A stretch of DNA of 64,000 nucleotides. Origin: Chromatium okenii. Its GTDB lineage: Bacteria > Pseudomonadota > Gammaproteobacteria > Chromatiales > Chromatiaceae. This document shows, in pieces, positions 43,674 through 53,128 of the stretch (position 1 is its first letter; the number at the start of each line of letters is the position of its first letter). Position numbers and translations under genes: made by a program. The notes under the pieces were generated by a model. It had not been told where the DNA came from. It was given only the letters and a program-made list of their open reading frames with translations, and made no database searches. The stretch spans positions 62,001 to 126,000 of the forward strand of contig NZ_PPGH01000034.1 in NCBI RefSeq assembly GCF_002958735.1. The letters run 5' to 3'.

Positions 43674-45245
43674 TCAGCCCGCAAACACCAGCAGAAAGCA
43701 ACTGCCACGCGGCTCATGCGGCGTGTACGTCAAACTAATGCCGTTGGTTTCCGCCAGCTCGCGGGCGATATACAACCCCAATCCCGTGCCATTCGTTTTG
43801 GTCGTATAAAACGGATTGAAAATTTCATTGACCACCGCTGGCGCAATGCCTGCGCCGACATCGCACACCGCCAATTGCACTGTTCCCGCAATTCCAGTGC
43901 TGCGCAGAATAATCAGTGGCGATTGTCCGCTGCGCTGTCCGTGAATCAGCGCGTTTTCGCACAAATTCGCAATGATTTGATGCAGATGGCGCGGATCAAC
44001 ATTTACCGTCACTGCGGTCGAATGCAGCCGCAATTGCAACGTCGCGGGATCGAGATCGTGACGTTCGCAAAATTCAGCGGCGAATTCTTCCAACCAAGTC
44101 GCCAACACCAACTGCGCTGGCTCGCGCTGATGACGCCGCGAGAGCTGCAACACGCTGTGCACCGTGTCTTCAATCCGCGCTCCGTTACGGCGAATGATGT
44201 CCAGCAAATGGCGGTCATCGTCGGTAAGCGCCGGATTTTCCGCTAATAACTGACTGGCATGAGTCATCGCACTCAACGGATTGCGAATGTTATGCGCAAT
44301 GCTGGCAGTTAATGTGCCCAGCGCAGCGAGTTTAATCTGCTGCGCTTCTTTCATAACTTCTTGATTATCACGCAGATAAAGAATGATGCCGTTGGCGCGA
44401 TCGACGCCGAGCGGTTTCGGAGAAACGCGAATTTCGCGGCGGTTGCAGTGCAGCAGCCAATCGGTTGGCGTGCTGACATTTGAACGCGCCAGCCAGCGAT
44501 CCAACTCCGGCGATAACGCAGCCAGCGCCACGCCGCGCCGAAACTGTTTCACTTCCAACACGTCAAGCGCCGCTTGATTCAGCAGTCGCAAACGCCGCTC
44601 GCCATCGACGACCAAAATGCCGGTGTGAATACTGTGAATAATGAAATCATTGAGTTTGGACAGATCATCAATATCCACCTTGCGCCGCGCCGCAAGTGCC
44701 TCTGCCGAACGCACCCGCCGATACAGCACATGCGCCATCACTGCGACGGTAAAAAAGAGCAGCCCCAATAAACCCGCTTGCGTGAACGTGGTTGCCAGCG
44801 GTTGATTTTGTAGCACCGAATAACTCTGCTGCGCGATCACTGCCAACGACGCAATCGCAGCAAACAGCAACGACAGCCGTCCTTCCATCATCAGCGCCGC
44901 CGCTGCGACTGCGACCGCCAGTAACATCCCCAAACCGCTAGCAATACCGCCTGCCGTGTGCATCAATAGGGTATAAACGACAATATCAATAAAAATAGCA
45001 ATTTGTACTTGCCGCACTCGCTGTGGTCGTTGTCTGAACAGACTCAAACCACCAAGCAGCATTAACAGTGAATAACACTGTAGAATAAACCAACTAATGC
45101 GAACGTTGCCTTTATCAATCACTGGCGCCATAAATGGCGATGAAAATACCCAAATTAAACCAAGTAAAATTAGGCAGCGAAAAACAAAAAGCCAACGTAA
45201 TGCACCCCAAGTAGGATGTTGGCTAAAAGTGACAGGTGACATCAT
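43674..45245 (-). CDS. pilS: PilS-type sensor histidine kinase
   Basis: About 523 residues. N-terminal part with six membrane helices (LRWLFVFRCLILLGLIWVF to LLGLLFFTVAVMAHVLY), a PAS-like domain (LNDFIIHSIHTGILVVDGER), HisKA with the phosphorylated His in LGTLTASIAHNIRNPLSAMT, then HATPase with N box HQIIANLCENALIHGQ, G1 VCDVGAGIAP and G2 GTGLGLYIARELAE. This matches PilS, which with the sigma-54 activator PilR controls type IV pilin genes. PilR is normally next door but is not here, so the pair is split or the kinase serves another NtrC-type regulator such as PrsR. The first ATG is at 45245. Confidence 0.85.
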   Translation of the reverse strand: MMSPVTFSQHPTWGALRWLFVFRCLILLGLIWVFSSPFMAPVIDKGNVRISWFILQCYSLLMLLGGLSLFRQRPQRVRQVQIAIFIDIVVYTLLMHTAGGIASGLGMLLAVAVAAAALMMEGRLSLLFAAIASLAVIAQQSYSVLQNQPLATTFTQAGLLGLLFFTVAVMAHVLYRRVRSAEALAARRKVDIDDLSKLNDFIIHSIHTGILVVDGERRLRLLNQAALDVLEVKQFRRGVALAALSPELDRWLARSNVSTPTDWLLHCNRREIRVSPKPLGVDRANGIILYLRDNQEVMKEAQQIKLAALGTLTASIAHNIRNPLSAMTHASQLLAENPALTDDDRHLLDIIRRNGARIEDTVHSVLQLSRRHQREPAQLVLATWLEEFAAEFCERHDLDPATLQLRLHSTAVTVNVDPRHLHQIIANLCENALIHGQRSGQSPLIILRSTGIAGTVQLAVCDVGAGIAPAVVNEIFNPFYTTKTNGTGLGLYIARELAETNGISLTYTPHEPRGSCFLLVFAG

Positions 45246-45275
45246 TATCAAAAGATCAATAAGTTGTGTCTTGCT

Positions 45276-45632
45276 TCATAATAGCCGATCAATTCGCGCT
45301 TGCATTAATCCCAGCATTTGCATTCCCAAATTAAGTGCCTGTTCAGCAAAGGTTTCTAAGTCGCCCCAGCCGTCACCAGTGTCTAATACTTCAGTCATGT
45401 TTTCATTCACAACCCGCAACCGATAGGCGCCATCTGCGCGTTCATTCGGTGGCGTATGCTCGGCGCATACGTAAAGCACTGGATCGCGCTGTCCAGTGGG
45501 AACCCATGCCAAGATGTAGCGATAAGACTGATGATCACCGCTGTCAATTTCACCCAATAACGCAGCAGTATAGTTGCCAATTTGATAGCGGCGTTTTGGA
45601 ATTGCAGTTTTAATTAAAGGACGATTTTGCAT
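45276..45632 (-). CDS. Conserved hypothetical protein
   Basis: 118 residues, no recognised domain. Soluble alpha/beta protein: RRYQIGNYTAALLGEIDSGD, YRYILAWVPTGQRDPVLYVC, GAYRLRVVNENMTEVLDTGD, FAEQALNLGMQMLGLMQARI. Such a pattern is common in small conserved proteobacterial proteins without known function. Same strand as its neighbours with short gaps, possibly an operon with the DUF1841 gene. Confidence 0.75.
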   Translation of the reverse strand: MQNRPLIKTAIPKRRYQIGNYTAALLGEIDSGDHQSYRYILAWVPTGQRDPVLYVCAEHTPPNERADGAYRLRVVNENMTEVLDTGDGWGDLETFAEQALNLGMQMLGLMQARIDRLL

Positions 45633-45673
45633 TTATAAATACTCCGTTTAATCGGTGAAATGTTGGCGCGGTG

Positions 45674-46108
45674 TCATGATTTTTTTTGCGCTTGTTTAAT
45701 GCAGTTCAAATAATCAGTTTCGCTGAAAGGTTGTTGATTGCGTTGTAGCGTCCAAATCCCTTCTGCCAAGCAATCCATCATGCGATGTTCTGTTTCATGC
45801 GGATTGCGCAAACGGCGTAATAATTTGTGATGCAGCGACCGAATACCGACCGGTTGATCAATACCGATTTGTTCACGAATAGCTAAATGCAAACCCATGT
45901 GTAAAAAGGGATTGGTCATGCCCAATTCTGGTGAAAAATCCTGCGCCAGCGCGTCATCATTCATATTCATAAATGATTGATATTCAGGATGTTGGCGCAG
46001 AATATCAAAAATCTGCATTTGCAGTGGTTCTAATGGCAATCCGGCTTGGGCGCGTTGCCAAGTGTCAATAAATACTCGTCGTTGACTGCTGCGATCTGAT
46101 GACAACAT
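45674..46108 (-). CDS. DUF1841 family protein
   Basis: 144 residues from ATG 46108 (MLSSDRSSQRRVFIDTWQRA). The family pattern is present: PLEPLQMQIFDILRQHPEYQ, NPFLHMGLHLAIREQIGIDQ, and HETEHRMMDCLAEGIWTLQR. The conserved His and Glu residues of HMGLH and ETEH suggest a metal-binding helical bundle (inference). A longer in-frame start would run into pdxA, so the internal ATG is preferred. Function unknown. Confidence 0.88.
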   Translation of the reverse strand: MLSSDRSSQRRVFIDTWQRAQAGLPLEPLQMQIFDILRQHPEYQSFMNMNDDALAQDFSPELGMTNPFLHMGLHLAIREQIGIDQPVGIRSLHHKLLRRLRNPHETEHRMMDCLAEGIWTLQRNQQPFSETDYLNCIKQAQKKS

Positions 46109-46127
46109 GCGTGATTTCCGTAGTGCA

Positions 46128-47267
46128 TTAAACCAGTGATTGCGCCAGCGCGACGGCGGCATTCAGGCTGCCGAGATCGGCGCGATTGGTTCCCGCCAGT
46201 TCCAACGCCGTGCCGTGATCGACCGAGGTGCGAATAATCGGCAGCCCCAGCGTCACATTCACTGCGCGTCCAAAACCGAGATGTTTGAGTACCGGCAGCC
46301 CTTGATCGTGATACATCGCCAGCACTGCGTCTGCGCCAGCCAAGCGCGTCGGCACAAATACGGTGTCGGCAGGCAGCGGACCGATCAACTGCATTCCTTC
46401 TGCCCGCAGCGTTTCCAACACCGGAATGATGATGTCGATTTCCTCGCGCCCCAGATGACCGCCTTCGCCGGCGTGTGGATTGAGGCCGCAGACCACAATG
46501 CGCGGCGCGATCACACCAAATCGGTGCACCAAATCGCGGTGCAAAATGCGAATCACAGCGGTGAGATGTGCGGCAGTGATGGCGCGACTGACCTCGACCA
46601 GCGGCAAATGTGTCGTCACCAGCGCCACGCGCAATTCCGGCGTCGCCAGCAGCATCACCGGCTGGGCAGCGCAGCGTTCGGCGAAAAATTCGGTGTGACC
46701 AGTAAACGGCAGCCCTGCGTCGTTAATCACGCCCTTGTGCACTGGCGCAGTGACCACGCCCGCAAAAGTTCCGTCTAAACAACCGTCACAGGCTCGCGCC
46801 AGCGTTTCCAGCACATAATCGGCATTGGCAGAATTGAGCTGACCGGCAATCACCGGCTGGCGCAATTTGACTGGTAAAACATACAGTTGACCGGCAACGC
46901 TCGGTTGCGGCGCAGCGGCAGGATCAAACGGCAAAATCTCCAGCGCCAGCCCAAGTCGCTGCGCTCGCGCTGCCAACAAATCGGGATCGGCGACAGCGAC
47001 GAGTTGAAATCCCCCCCAGCCCCCCTTTTTCAAAGGGGGGAGATTTAGGTCTTCCTTTTTCAAAAGGGCTGGATTTTGCAAAAGAGGGAGGTTTAAGCCC
47101 CCCTTTGGAAAAGGGGGGTTGGGGGGATTTGTCAAAACCGGGCAGTTGGGGGGATTTGTCAAAACCGGGCGGTTAGGGAGATTTGCAGCCAGCCGCACCA
47201 CCAAATCTGGACCGATGCCCGCCGGTTCGCCCGGCGTAATGGCAAGACGTTGAATAAAATCAATCAT
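46128..47267 (-). CDS. pdxA: 4-hydroxythreonine-4-phosphate dehydrogenase PdxA with an inserted repeat-encoded peptide
   Basis: 379 residues, about 50 longer than usual. NAD-dependent step of vitamin B6 (pyridoxal phosphate) synthesis. Seen: [20 protein letters not shown] at the start, [40 protein letters not shown] (metal-binding His), [15 protein letters not shown] (His), [54 protein letters not shown] (third His), [14 protein letters not shown]. Between VVRLAAN and [14 protein letters not shown] lies a Pro/Gly/Lys-rich stretch (about residues 27-87) encoded by the C-rich palindromic element, fully in frame. The start overlaps the surA stop by eight bases. Confidence 0.93.
   Translation of the reverse strand: MIDFIQRLAITPGEPAGIGPDLVVRLAANLPNRPVLTNPPNCPVLTNPPNPPFPKGGLNLPLLQNPALLKKEDLNLPPLKKGGWGGFQLVAVADPDLLAARAQRLGLALEILPFDPAAAPQPSVAGQLYVLPVKLRQPVIAGQLNSANADYVLETLARACDGCLDGTFAGVVTAPVHKGVINDAGLPFTGHTEFFAERCAAQPVMLLATPELRVALVTTHLPLVEVSRAITAAHLTAVIRILHRDLVHRFGVIAPRIVVCGLNPHAGEGGHLGREEIDIIIPVLETLRAEGMQLIGPLPADTVFVPTRLAGADAVLAMYHDQGLPVLKHLGFGRAVNVTLGLPIIRTSVDHGTALELAGTNRADLGSLNAAVALAQSLV
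47006..47186. repeat. C-rich palindromic element copies inserted in frame within pdxA
   Basis: A patchwork of the same element as at 30996: CCCCCCTTTTTCAAAGGGGGG (47021-47040 region), a decayed middle (CTTCCTTTTTCAAAAGGGCTGG; 47071-47092 AAAAGAGGGAGG region), then GCCCCCCTTTGGAAAAGGGGGGTTGGGGGGATTT pieces (47097-47150), and two direct copies of GGGGATTTGTCAAAACCGGGC ending at 47170. It reads through without a stop on the pdxA strand, giving peptides such as [11 protein letters not shown] and [12 protein letters not shown]. Confidence 0.85.
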
Positions 47268-48573
47268 GTGCAGAATCGAGCCGAATTTCCACATAAGCCT
47301 CGTCGCGTAACTGCCGCAACCATTCTTCAGTCGCCTCCTCCGCTTTTCGGCGCTGCAACGCTTCCCGTGCTTTGACCCGCAACAAATCGGCGCTGGTGTC
47401 CTGACTCCGCCGCTCCAACACCTGCACCAGATGCCAACCAAACGGCGTTTTGAACGGTTCACTGACTGCGTTAGGCGCGAGCACATTCATGGTGTTTTCA
47501 AAATCCGGCACGGTATCGCCGGGATTCACCCAGCCGAGATCACCGCCTTTGAGCGCCGAACCGGTGTCATCGGAATGTGCGCGAGCGAGCGTCGCAAAAT
47601 CCTCGCCGTTGAGCACCCGCTGGCGCAGTTGTGACAACCGCCGTTTCGCGTCCTCATCCGAAACCAATTCATTGGTGCGGATTAAAATATGTCGTGCTTT
47701 GGTTTGATTGACATTTTTCGGTGTTGCGCCCTTGATGTCGCGCAGTTTAATAATGTGAAACCCGCTGGCGTTGCGCAGCGGAGCACTGATTTCACCTTCC
47801 GTCATCGTGGTCGCCAAATCGCCCACCAACGCCGGCACTGCGCCCATTTCAAACCAACCGAGATCGCCGCCTTCGAGCGCATTGCGTCCATCAGATTCGC
47901 GCACTGCCGCTCACTGAAATCTGCGCCGCGCCGCAATTCAGCCACCAGACGATTGGCTTTTGCTTCGGCAGTGCTGATTTGTTCCGGCGTGGGATTTTCC
48001 GGCAGCGCGACCAAAATATGCTGCAACCGCACCTGCTCGCGTTCATTAACTGGCTTGATTCTTTGGCTAAAAGCGATCATTTCTGCTCGGTGACGCGAAT
48101 TTTGCTGACAACTTCCTGATTTTGCAGACGACTGTTGAGAATCTGCGAGCGCGTATCTTCGCGGAAATCATTAAAACGAATGCCGCCAGCTTCCAACGTT
48201 TTTTGCAAATCATCGAGATTAAGATTATTGCGTTTGGCAATGCTGGTAAGCGCCTCGTTGAGCGTCGCATCATTGATTTCAATCCCGACTTCTTTGGCGC
48301 GTAATCGCTGCAACCGTTTCAAAATCAGTCGGTCGAGCACCTGTTTTTCCAACTGCGCTCGCGGCGGTTCAGCGGTTCCCTGCTGGCGCAACTGCGGCAG
48401 TACCAAATTGATTTCCTTATTCAATTCGCTGCGCACCACCACATCGTCGTTGACCACTGCGATGATCGCATCGAGCGATTCGTTGCCGAGTTGGGCGACG
48501 GCGTGCTGGCGCTGAATGTCAGTAAGACCGCGACCATCAGTAGATGCAGTCGATTAGTTGGTTTGATAACCAT
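47260..48573 (-). CDS. surA: Periplasmic chaperone/peptidyl-prolyl isomerase SurA (frameshifts)
   Basis: About 437 residues in four frames. N-terminal signal peptide [20 protein letters not shown]; then [20 protein letters not shown] and [20 protein letters not shown] (SurA_N chaperone core); first parvulin domain ([52 protein letters not shown]); second parvulin domain ([56 protein letters not shown]). SurA delivers outer-membrane proteins to the Bam complex and is important for LptD itself. Slips lie near 48500, 48075 and 47900. The gene overlaps lptD by 20 bases and pdxA by 8 bases, an lptD-surA-pdxA operon. Confidence 0.93.
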
Positions 48574-51095
48574 AAATGCCTCGTTCGAGCAGTTGATCAA
48601 TGCGGTTTCCAAAAGAACCCAGCCCCGCTAATTCCAGTTGCAGCATCACGCTGGTGCTGCCGGGTTGATCGGCGCTGCGTTTGAGATGTTGTCCCAGCAG
48701 CCGCAAGCGCCAGCAACAGCGCCCAATCTCCACGCCAGCGAACGCTTCCACTGTTTCATCGTTGAGCAGCGAATACAGCCAGCGCCCCACCAATTTCACC
48801 GCGAACCCAGCGGAATTTGAAACGCCAAATCCGTATCTTCGTAGCGTTCAGCGGTTTGCGTGCCGAGGTTGTAACGATACGCCAGATTGAGCAAATGATT
48901 GGAATCAGGGGCATAACGCAGTTGTAAAACCTGTTTTTCCCATTTTGAATTAGCGCGTTGTGGATTCCATTGCGCATTGAGTACTGCGCTCCAATTCGGC
49001 GTGAGCAGCGCCGATAATTCACCCGCCAGCGCCGATTGCGTATCGCTGTCCACAGCATCGCCGTCCAATTGCACCCGCCGATCTGCAAAATAAAATACCT
49101 GACCCAAGCTGGCGCGAAACAATTCGGTGCCGCGTTGACTGGCAATCGTGCGCGAGGTGAGACCGAGCGTGAGCCGATGTTCGTCGCTGATGCGGTCGTA
49201 ACCGGTGAAACGGCTGGCGCGAAACAGGCTGGCAAAACTGAAATCCAACGCAGTGGTATCAAAACGCGGATTTTCTGATTGGTCGGCATAAGCGGTGCGC
49301 ACGTAATACAGACGCGGTTCCAGTGTTTGCAACATGCGTTCGTTAAACCAGCGATGTTCGCGCTCAAAATCAATTTGCCGTCAAGGTCAAAACTGGGAAT
49401 TAAATACGTTGGTTCCGTTGCCCAGCCAGCGGTTTGATCGACTAAATCGTATTCGGTGTAAAACAGCCGAGTGCGCGGAATCAAATAACCAAAGCTCTGG
49501 CGCAGCGGCAGACGCAGGCTGGGGACGGCGACGAAACGACTGCCGTGCACGGCTGCGTTGTGATCAAAATAGTCGTATTGCGTGTTGATGCTGTATTCCA
49601 ACCAATCGTGCCAGCGATTGGATCGACCGTAAATGCGAGGTGCGGCAACTGTCCGTAAGGACGATCTGCTGGCGCGATACCGGTGTCAACTGTTTGAAAT
49701 TCCTGCATTCGTGTCAGCAGATTCCAGCCGTCGCCGGTGTAAGTCAAATCTGCGCGGCGCGTGAGATTGCGCAGACTGGTGATGTCCAGTCGATTGCCAA
49801 ATTCCTGCAAATACTGGTCATCGGACACTGCCGAATAATCCACCACTGACGACCACCGCGCCCCAAATTGACCGTGCTGTTCGATCCGCAGCGCATCGCG
49901 TAAACCTTGCTCGGGCGCTCGGCGATCATGCGGTAACACTTCCGCATTCACTTCCAACTCCTGCATCGCGCTGAGATAACGCACCTGTGCGCCCAGCATC
50001 AGTCCGCGAGTGCTCATGTAACGCGGTGTCAACGTCGCATCCAAATTGGGCGCGATGTTCCAGTAATACGGCAGCGTGATGTCGGTTCCAGTTTCGTCGG
50101 ACGAGCCAAAGCTGGGCGTTAACAATCCGCTGCGCCGTCGCCCATCAATCGGGAAACGCAGATAAGGCGTGTAGAAAATCGGAATATCCGCAATGCGCAG
50201 CCGCGCATGATGCGCCGTGCCCATGCCGCTCACTTGATCCAGCTCCAGCGTGCTGGCTTTCAACGACCAATCGGAACGTCCCGGCGGGCAGGTGGTGTAC
50301 AGAATGTTTTGATAGCGACTGACTTGCTCCGGCAATAACCACGCATGTTCAGCCTCGCCGCGCAGATTGGCATTGCCCGATAACCGATAACGGGCGTGGT
50401 CGATGCTGCCCTGTTGGTGGTCAGGTTGTATTCCGCTGCGTCACCCGTCAGGCGCAATTGCGGCGTTTCCAAATACAGCGCACCGCAGCGTTGATCTGTC
50501 CGCTGCGGCGGTCATAACGCGACCAGTCGGCTTCCACCCGCTGATTCTGCTGGCACAGCGCAATATCACCTTGTAATTCAATGATGTTGGTGCGTTGATT
50601 GCCGTCGATGCGATTGGCAACGATGTCAATGGGTTGCTGTTTCGTCTCTGTGAATTGCACTCGCGGATTGATCGCGCCAGCGCCAGGAATCGGGCCGCAC
50701 ACTTCCCACTGCAAACCTTGATGCAGCCGCTGCTCCTGCTGCGCGGCATCGGCAATCGGCAACTGCGGCGTGTCACCGCGCAACATCGGCAGTGCTTCGG
50801 CAGCCGCTGCGCCAGCCGGAGGATTGACCGGTAACGTCGGCAGCAGTGCGGGCAAAAGTGGCGAATTCGCAGGCAACGACGGCAACTTGGCGCGAGTGGT
50901 GTCAATCGGCGCTGGCGCGAGTCGGGGCGGATTGATTGGAATCTCGGCATTTTCAACTGGCGGTGTGGCAGTGATCGCGGGAACTGGCGGCGGTTCAGAA
51001 CTGCGCTGGGGCGCGTCGGCAGCGGTTGCCGGAGTGACAACAGTCACGAAAAGCATCGCCCACGCACTGCGTTTGAAATCAACCAAAATCGACAT
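48554..51095 (-). CDS. lptD: LPS-assembly protein LptD (frameshifts)
   Basis: About 850 residues from at least five frames. Start ATG 51095 (MSILVDFKRSAWAMLFVTVV) gives a signal peptide ending at TPATA. A long Pro/Ala-rich linker (about residues 20-115, 51040-50750) is unusual. Then the periplasmic OstA domain (VANRIDGNQRTNIIELQGDI, RVEADWSRYDRRSGQINA, LTGDAAEYNLTTNRA), and the outer-membrane barrel (ADIPIFYTPYLRFPIDGRRR, GLLTPSFGSSDETGTDITLP, LMLGAQVRYL, ending [20 protein letters not shown]). LptD with LptE puts LPS into the outer leaflet and is essential in most LPS bacteria, so the slips near 50460, 50330, 49600, 49330 and 48800 are probably sequence errors. Divergent from the sugar kinase gene. 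Confidence 0.93.
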
Positions 51096-51226
51096 TGCAA
51101 TGAACAAGCTCGTGGCTGGTGGTGGACGCATGGATGTGATGCTGCAAACATGGCACAGACCAATCCGGTCGGCAATCCTGATGCAGATGGTCGATCATCG
51201 AATTTTACGGCGAATGGAGCAATTAA

Positions 51227-52213
51227 GTGATTGATAATCATGCACGAACTGCGGCATTACGCGAGTGGCTGACCGCGCAACTGCGCACTGACAATTGGAC
51301 ACTCGCGCCCGCTTCAGCGGATGCCAGTTTTCGCCGCTATTGGCGCGTCACCCAGCCGGAGCGCACCTTAATTGTGATGGACGCGCCGCCGCCAGAACAT
51401 TGCGGACGCTTTGCCGAGTTAGCGCGGGACTGGCGCGGCATCGGTCTCAACACGCCGGAAATTTATGCCGCAGATCAAACGCAAGGTTTTTTACTGCTCA
51501 CCGATTTTGGCAACCAGACTTATCTCGACGTGCTCACCGCCGCCACTGCCGACCGGCTGTATGGCGACGCGCTCGGCGCACTGGCGATCATTCAAGCCTG
51601 CGGCGCGACTGCCGACTTGCCCGTTTACGATGCGGCATTTTTACAACGCGAGCTGGCGCTGTTTGATGAATGGTTTATTGAAAAATTGCTCGGTTTAGAG
51701 CTGACTGCTGCCGAGCAAACGCTGCTGGCGCAGGTCAATAACCTGTTGATTGCCAACGCGCTTGAACAACCGCAGGTCTGCGTTCACCGCGATTTTCACT
51801 CGCGCAACCTGATGTTCACCAAGCGCGGCAATCCCGGCGTGTTGGATTTTCAAGACGCTGTGCTGGGGCCGGTGACTTACGATTTGGTATCGCTGTTGCG
51901 CGATTGCTACATCGCGTGGCCAGAGCAGCGAGTGACGGAATGGGCGCTCGGTTATCACCAGCTCGCTCGGCAAACGGGGATTTTGCGGACGGAGCAGCCG
52001 GAGCAATTTCTGCGGTGGTTTGATCGGATGGGAATGCAGCGGCATCTCAAAGTGTGCGGCATCTTTGCGCGGCTGCATTTGCGCGACGGCAAATCGCAAT
52101 ATCTCGCTGATGTGCCGCGCATTTTGAATTATCTCGTGGCGGTCGCGGGGCGCGATCCTGAATTGACGGCGTTGCAGCAGTTTTTAATCGAGCGGGTGCT
52201 GCCGTTTTATTGA
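51227..52213 (+). CDS. amgK: AmgK-type anomeric MurNAc/GlcNAc kinase
   Basis: 328 residues of the aminoglycoside phosphotransferase (APH) fold. Seen: APASADASFRRYWRVT (nucleotide loop), RTLIVMDAPPPEHCGRF, GFLLLTDFGNQTYLDVL, catalytic loop CVHRDFHSRNLMFTKRGNPG with the HRDFHSRN motif, and GVLDFQDAVLGPVTYDLVSL (metal-binding D). AmgK phosphorylates recycled N-acetylmuramic acid at the anomeric position; its gene is typically divergent from lptD and followed by murU. Here murU is missing, and a terminator follows at once. GTG start with GGAG seven bases upstream (51216-51219). Confidence 0.88.
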   Translation: MIDNHARTAALREWLTAQLRTDNWTLAPASADASFRRYWRVTQPERTLIVMDAPPPEHCGRFAELARDWRGIGLNTPEIYAADQTQGFLLLTDFGNQTYLDVLTAATADRLYGDALGALAIIQACGATADLPVYDAAFLQRELALFDEWFIEKLLGLELTAAEQTLLAQVNNLLIANALEQPQVCVHRDFHSRNLMFTKRGNPGVLDFQDAVLGPVTYDLVSLLRDCYIAWPEQRVTEWALGYHQLARQTGILRTEQPEQFLRWFDRMGMQRHLKVCGIFARLHLRDGKSQYLADVPRILNYLVAVAGRDPELTALQQFLIERVLPFY

Positions 52214-52214
52214 T

Positions 52215-52242
52215 AAAAAAAGCCGGGGATTCCGGCTTTTTT
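52215..52242. terminator. Bidirectional terminator
   Basis: AAAAAAGCCGG, loop GGATT, CCGGCTTTTTT (52216-52242). A and T tracts on both sides let it serve amgK and the convergent GIY-YIG gene. Confidence 0.92.
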
Positions 52243-52255
52243 CTCTGATACCTTG

Positions 52256-52909
52256 CTACCAAGGTATATCGTCATCGTCAACTTCTATATCTGTGAGTGG
52301 TTTTCCATGTTGTATTTGTCCAAACCACTCGAATTGACTAATTGTTTCCAATGCAATTTCAAGAATATCATCTGCGATATAGCCGAATTGTTCAACTTCA
52401 TTGGCAAATTCAAAGTTACAACAACAAGAATTGCTGTCGTAGAAAAGAGAGTAAACATACGATGCTAAAGATTGCTGATATGCGGATTCAGAAAAATTGA
52501 TCATTTCAGTGATTTCCCTTTCGCTGTCATGTCTGCTCACAATTGTGATTCCGTTTATCTTTTGACCATTGATCCGTGCTATTTGACTGCTAAGTGGTTG
52601 ATATTGTTCATCGCGCCACTCGTGTTCAGGTTTGCATAAGTTTGCAATAGATTGGATTGCATTTTCTAATTCGATACGAAAAAACTCACGATCCGCTCTG
52701 TGGCGGTAGACAGAGAGGTTTTGATGAATTTGGGTTTCGAGTCTTTTTGCATTTTCAGCGAGACAGTAGTATTCAAGTTTGAAAGGCTCTGGAACACCAG
52801 TGGTAAAAAGTTCATCGACTCGCTCTGTCGGAACTTTTACGGAATAGCCGATTTTTAATAAACCGGGCATTGCCATATTGCGACAAATGTAAATAAACCC
52901 TTTTGCCAT
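52256..52909 (-). CDS. T5orf172 / GIY-YIG-like nuclease domain protein
   Basis: 217 residues. The N-terminal 100 residues match the T5orf172 (MUG113) branch of the GIY-YIG superfamily: GFIYICRNMAMPGLLKIGYS, VPTERVDELFTTGVPEPFKL, ENAKRLETQIHQNLSVYRHR, REFFRIELENAIQSI. These contain the aligned Tyr, Arg, His and Glu positions. The C-terminal half has no match I recognise and ends very acidic (TDIEVDDDDIPW). Members occur in phages and mobile DNA, and the gene sits between an operon end and a small inverted-repeat element, consistent with a cargo or remnant gene. Activity unproven. Confidence 0.82.
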   Translation of the reverse strand: MAKGFIYICRNMAMPGLLKIGYSVKVPTERVDELFTTGVPEPFKLEYYCLAENAKRLETQIHQNLSVYRHRADREFFRIELENAIQSIANLCKPEHEWRDEQYQPLSSQIARINGQKINGITIVSRHDSEREITEMINFSESAYQQSLASYVYSLFYDSNSCCCNFEFANEVEQFGYIADDILEIALETISQFEWFGQIQHGKPLTDIEVDDDDIPW

Positions 52910-52950
52910 TTAACTGTTTCCTCGCGTGGTTCGGTGGACTGAATTGGGTT

Positions 52951-53035
52951 TAGTGCCATGATCAACAGGATTTCGTGGCTTTTATTCTTTGCTTTGCAAA
53001 GAGATTAGGTTTTTGTCCTATTAACTATGGCACTA
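52951..53035. mobile_element. MITE-like element with imperfect terminal inverted repeats
   Basis: TAGTGCCATGATCAACAGGA (52951-52970) and, as reverse complement, TAGTGCCATAGTTAATAGGA (53035-53016), about 80% identical. The 45-base centre includes CTTTGCTTTGCAAAG. Both ends abut TA (ta-GTGCCAT ... ATGGCAC-ta), the target duplication of Tc1/IS630-type elements. No coding capacity. No gene lies in 52910-53128 otherwise. Confidence 0.5.
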
Positions 53036-53128
53036 CCAAACTTGGAACATCTACAGAGGAAACTCATGCTAAAACCAAAAAATGTGGCAGGTTAGTTAAG
53101 CAAAATCCCTCCAATTGAAACCGCACAT

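Noticed and set aside
47260..47486. N-terminal extension of pdxA up to 47486
   Set aside because: This stretch is the surA coding sequence in another frame; PdxA homology starts at ATG 47267.
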